A DNA stretch of 64,000 bases from Mycolicibacterium sp. CR10 (GTDB taxonomy: Bacteria > Actinomycetota > Actinomycetes > Mycobacteriales > Mycobacteriaceae). The notes beneath the pieces were generated by a model. It made no database searches. It was not told the origin of the DNA and was given only the letters and a program-made list of their open reading frames with translations. The stretch is from contig NZ_STGE01000049.1 of NCBI RefSeq assembly GCF_005222675.1, positions 102,482-166,481 of the forward strand, written 5' to 3'. Below, one piece after another: positions 61,808 through 64,000 of the stretch. Every line of letters begins with the position of its first letter. Positions within the stretch are counted from its first letter, which is position 1. Position numbers and translations under genes: made by a program.

Positions 61808-62731
61808 ATGAGAATCGGGTTCATTGGCTTGGGCAACATGGGTTCGGGCATGGCCGCCAATCTGCTGGCGGCGGGCCACGAGGTCACCGCGTACAACCGA
61901 TCGCCCGATAAGGTGGCCGCGCTGGTCGAGCGTGGTGCGGCGCCGGCTGCCACGGTGGCCGCGGCGTGTGACGCCGACATCGTCGTCTCGATGCTCGCCG
62001 ACGATGCGGCCGTGGAGGCGGTGACATTCGGCGACTCGGATTCCCCCGGCATACTCGCGTCGCTGCGGCCCGGGGCGACGCACGTGTCGTCAAGCACGGT
62101 CAGCGTCGCATTGGCGGGCCGGCTCACCGATGCCCACATCGAGGCCGGGCAGGGCTTCGTGTCGGCGCCGGTGTTCGGCAGGCCTGAGGCCGCCGCAGCG
62201 GCCAAGCTGTTCGTCGTCGCCGCGGGCGCCACCGACAAACTCGGCCCGCTTCAGCCGGTGTTCGACGCGATCGGCCAGCGCACGTTCGTGGTGTCGGAGG
62301 AGCCGAAGGTCGCCAACCTGGTGAAGCTGTCTGGCAACTTCCTGATCGGCTCGGTGATCGAATCCCTTGGCGAGGCAATGGCGTTGGTCGGTAAGGCCGG
62401 CGTCGACAAGCAGTCGTATCTGGAGATCCTGACCTCGACCCTGTTCGATGCGCCGGTGTACAAAACCTACGGCGGACTGCTCGCCCGTGACGAGTTCGAA
62501 CCCGCTGGCTTCGCCGCACACCTCGGCCTCAAGGACGTTCGACTGGTGCTTGCCGCCGGTGAACAGCTCGAGGTGCCGCTGCCGATCGCCAGCCTCCTGC
62601 GCGACCGTTTCCTCACGCTGCTCGCCGGCGGCGGCGCCGATCTGGATTGGGCGGCGGTCGGCGCCCTGGCCGCGTGGGAGGCAGGCGGCCCTCATCCATC
62701 ACCTCAGAAGGGTGGGGGGTCGTTGCCGTAG
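61808..62731 (+). CDS. NAD(P)-dependent beta-hydroxyacid dehydrogenase
   Basis: A 307-residue protein with GLGNMGSGMAANLL cofactor loop, a substrate motif with altered residues (APVFGRPEAAAAAKL, where family members usually have APVSGG), and catalytic Lys in NLVKLSGNFLIGS. It belongs to the 3-hydroxyisobutyrate/6-phosphogluconate-type group, in the subgroup with GRP(E/P)AA that includes imine-reductase-like and glyoxylate-reductase-like enzymes. The final residues overlap the convergent HNH gene by 28 bases. Substrate unknown. Confidence 0.87.
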   Translation: MRIGFIGLGNMGSGMAANLLAAGHEVTAYNRSPDKVAALVERGAAPAATVAAACDADIVVSMLADDAAVEAVTFGDSDSPGILASLRPGATHVSSSTVSVALAGRLTDAHIEAGQGFVSAPVFGRPEAAAAAKLFVVAAGATDKLGPLQPVFDAIGQRTFVVSEEPKVANLVKLSGNFLIGSVIESLGEAMALVGKAGVDKQSYLEILTSTLFDAPVYKTYGGLLARDEFEPAGFAAHLGLKDVRLVLAAGEQLEVPLPIASLLRDRFLTLLAGGGADLDWAAVGALAAWEAGGPHPSPQKGGGSLP

Positions 62732-64000
62732 TCGGGCTGGTATCCGGGTGGGCGCACCGGGTAGTACCGGTCATCGTCGTGGGTTCTCTGCTGTTCTAAT
62801 GCGCGGCGGGACTCGTCGCGGGTCTTGTCGCGGCGGGCTTGGCGTTCGGCGGCGGCGGCTTGGGCGGCGGCGTGGTCGAGTTCGCGTTGGATCGCGTTGA
62901 GGCGCCGCTGCTGGGTGATGCGGTACTCGCGGGACTGCTCGCGGCTGCGGGTGCGGGTGGGCATCTTGGCGCCGCGTCCCGCAGTGGGCGGCGGCGGTAG
63001 CGGCGCGTCCTGCAAGGGTGCGGTGGTGGTGTTCCAACCGGGAAACAGCAACGCCGAGAACGGTTTGGTGGTGTAGGTCCGCCCGGTCGGGGTGCTGACA
63101 TGCACCGTGCCGTCGGGCTCCTGGCGATCGGTCCAGCCCGGCCAGAAAGTCTTTAACAAATGATGAAACCTGCAGTAACACTTCGTGTTCGACGGATGAG
63201 TGGGCCCGTACGGATAGGGCCGGGTGTGGTCGATATCGGCGTGCATCGCGGGTCGGTCACAGCCCGGCATCCGGCAGGTCAGATCCCGAGCCCGCACGAA
63301 CCGGTCCAGCGCCGCCGAGGGCCGATACCCCTCGACGGCCGCCACATCCTCAGGTCCCCCGACAAAGCGGACCTTCGCGCCGCGGGCGACCAGATCAGCC
63401 AACAACGCCGCGGGCACAATCGCATTACCCATCCCCGGGATCACCCCCGCCGTCCGCGGCTGGGCGGTCACGGGAGCAGGCTTAGCCGCGGGGGCAGGCG
63501 CGGAGGCGGGCCCGGGCGCGGTCGCGGTCGCGGTCGCGAACTCGGGCACGGTCGCGGGGGCCGGTCGGGTCTGCCGCGCGGACGCAGCCGCGGGCCGGGT
63601 ATCAGGCTCAGGCTCAGGCTCAGACGGGGGCGCGGGCTCAGACCCAGGCGCCGCCGCGATCGCGGGGGCCGGCCGAGTCTCGGGGACAGGCCCAGGCGTG
63701 TGCGCAGGCGCCGCCTCAGCCGCAGTCGCGGGGGCGGGCGCGGGGGTCCGGGTTTCGGGTGGGGGTGGGGTCCATGGGTGGGCGGTGGTGGGCGGTTCCT
63801 GGCCGTGCAGCCCGGGATCGGGCGCCCCGTCCACCGACCCCCGTTCGGCGAACACATGGATCGACACACTCGAAGCCCGCCCATCATCGACCCCGCGCGC
63901 GGCGCAATCCGGGTTGTCGCAGCCACACGCCAACACCAACGACCCCGCCCCCACCGCGCCCACCGCATCGGCACGGCGCTGGGCCAGCGTGCGCGGATCG
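62704..64000 (-). CDS. 13E12/DUF222-family HNH protein, N-terminus beyond the window
   Basis: The reverse frame is open from the stop at 62704 to the window end: DPRTLAQRRADAVGAVGAGS and ACGCDNPDC at the visible N-terminal side, then about 130 residues of Pro/Ala/Glu-rich linker, then the HNH part (CRMPGCDRPAMHADIDHTRP and NTKCYCRFHHLLKTFWPGW). The C-terminus is charged and Arg/Gln-rich. These proteins are dispersed multicopy genes in mycobacteria (the 13E12 repeat family); nuclease activity is assumed, not proven. The long linker is very repetitive. Confidence 0.87.
   Translation of the reverse strand, partial: DPRTLAQRRADAVGAVGAGSLVLACGCDNPDCAARGVDDGRASSVSIHVFAERGSVDGAPDPGLHGQEPPTTAHPWTPPPPETRTPAPAPATAAEAAPAHTPGPVPETRPAPAIAAAPGSEPAPPSEPEPEPDTRPAAASARQTRPAPATVPEFATATATAPGPASAPAPAAKPAPVTAQPRTAGVIPGMGNAIVPAALLADLVARGAKVRFVGGPEDVAAVEGYRPSAALDRFVRARDLTCRMPGCDRPAMHADIDHTRPYPYGPTHPSNTKCYCRFHHLLKTFWPGWTDRQEPDGTVHVSTPTGRTYTTKPFSALLFPGWNTTTAPLQDAPLPPPPTAGRGAKMPTRTRSREQSREYRITQQRRLNAIQRELDHAAAQAAAAERQARRDKTRDESRRALEQQRTHDDDRYYPVRPPGYQPDYGNDPPPF

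Overview
The window is high-GC actinobacterial DNA and almost certainly comes from a Mycolicibacterium-type (rapidly growing) mycobacterium. Evidence for this is the cyp51-ferredoxin operon, the phoP/phoR pair, many GTG/TTG starts, ATGA-coupled operons, mycobacterial secreted proteins and a 13E12/DUF222 HNH protein. From memory of M. tuberculosis gene order, the first 20.5 kb reproduces the Rv0757-Rv0772 block (phoP ... purD), read here in the opposite direction.

Layout. (1) 1-20.5 kb: the 5' end of purD; a P450 plus TetR pair, a 20-bp tandem repeat and an unrecognised gene, all apparently inserted next to purD; a leftward CMD/3-HIBADH/SDR/ALDH operon; a divergent TetR with cyp123-SDR-cyp51-ferredoxin-NTF2 protein; adhB-NTF2 protein-SDR; an acyl-CoA ligase; an adenylate cyclase; a HIT protein; and phoP-phoR with a 33-bp tandem repeat between the two genes. 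(2) 20.5-28 kb: a decapeptide-repeat protein, tRNA-Thr(TGT), an HNH nuclease, and a meta-cleavage aromatic catabolism cluster (FAD hydroxylase, alpha/beta hydrolase and extradiol dioxygenase leftward; TetR, acetaldehyde dehydrogenase and aldolase rightward) around a palindromic operator. (3) 28-35 kb: a 1280-aa secreted beta-propeller protein, a small secreted protein, an FHA-HTH regulator and a divergent membrane Ser/Thr kinase.

(4) 35.1-51.2 kb: the most interesting part, a 12-gene leftward biosynthetic cluster in two operons. Operon A is DAHP synthase, a CreE-like FAD enzyme, a CreD-like lyase and an aminotransferase. Operon B is a PaaK-like adenylating enzyme, a chorismate-mutase-like protein, fused aminodeoxychorismate synthase, a prephenate-dehydrogenase-like protein, an alpha-oxoamine synthase, a second adenylating enzyme, an MFS exporter and an ATP-grasp ligase. 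I read it as p-aminophenylalanine/p-aminophenylpyruvate synthesis (PapA/B/C logic) joined to the aspartate-nitrosuccinate route to nitrous acid. That predicts a diazo, azo, triazene or other N-N or deaminated aromatic product made without NRPS or PKS. Both operons start from the same duplicated promoter-proximal element, which contains ATCGCCGGCGAT.

(5) 51.2-64 kb: a small secreted protein, a small unknown, a DUF4185 secreted protein whose signal peptide matches that of the propeller protein, a DKNYY-type lipoprotein, a VanX-like dipeptidase, an XdhC/CoxI maturation factor, a molybdenum hydroxylase operon (coxL-, coxG-, coxM-, coxS-like, but without the CO dehydrogenase active-site motif), a beta-hydroxyacid dehydrogenase and a truncated 13E12 HNH protein. 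No stretch longer than 300 bases lacks a gene.
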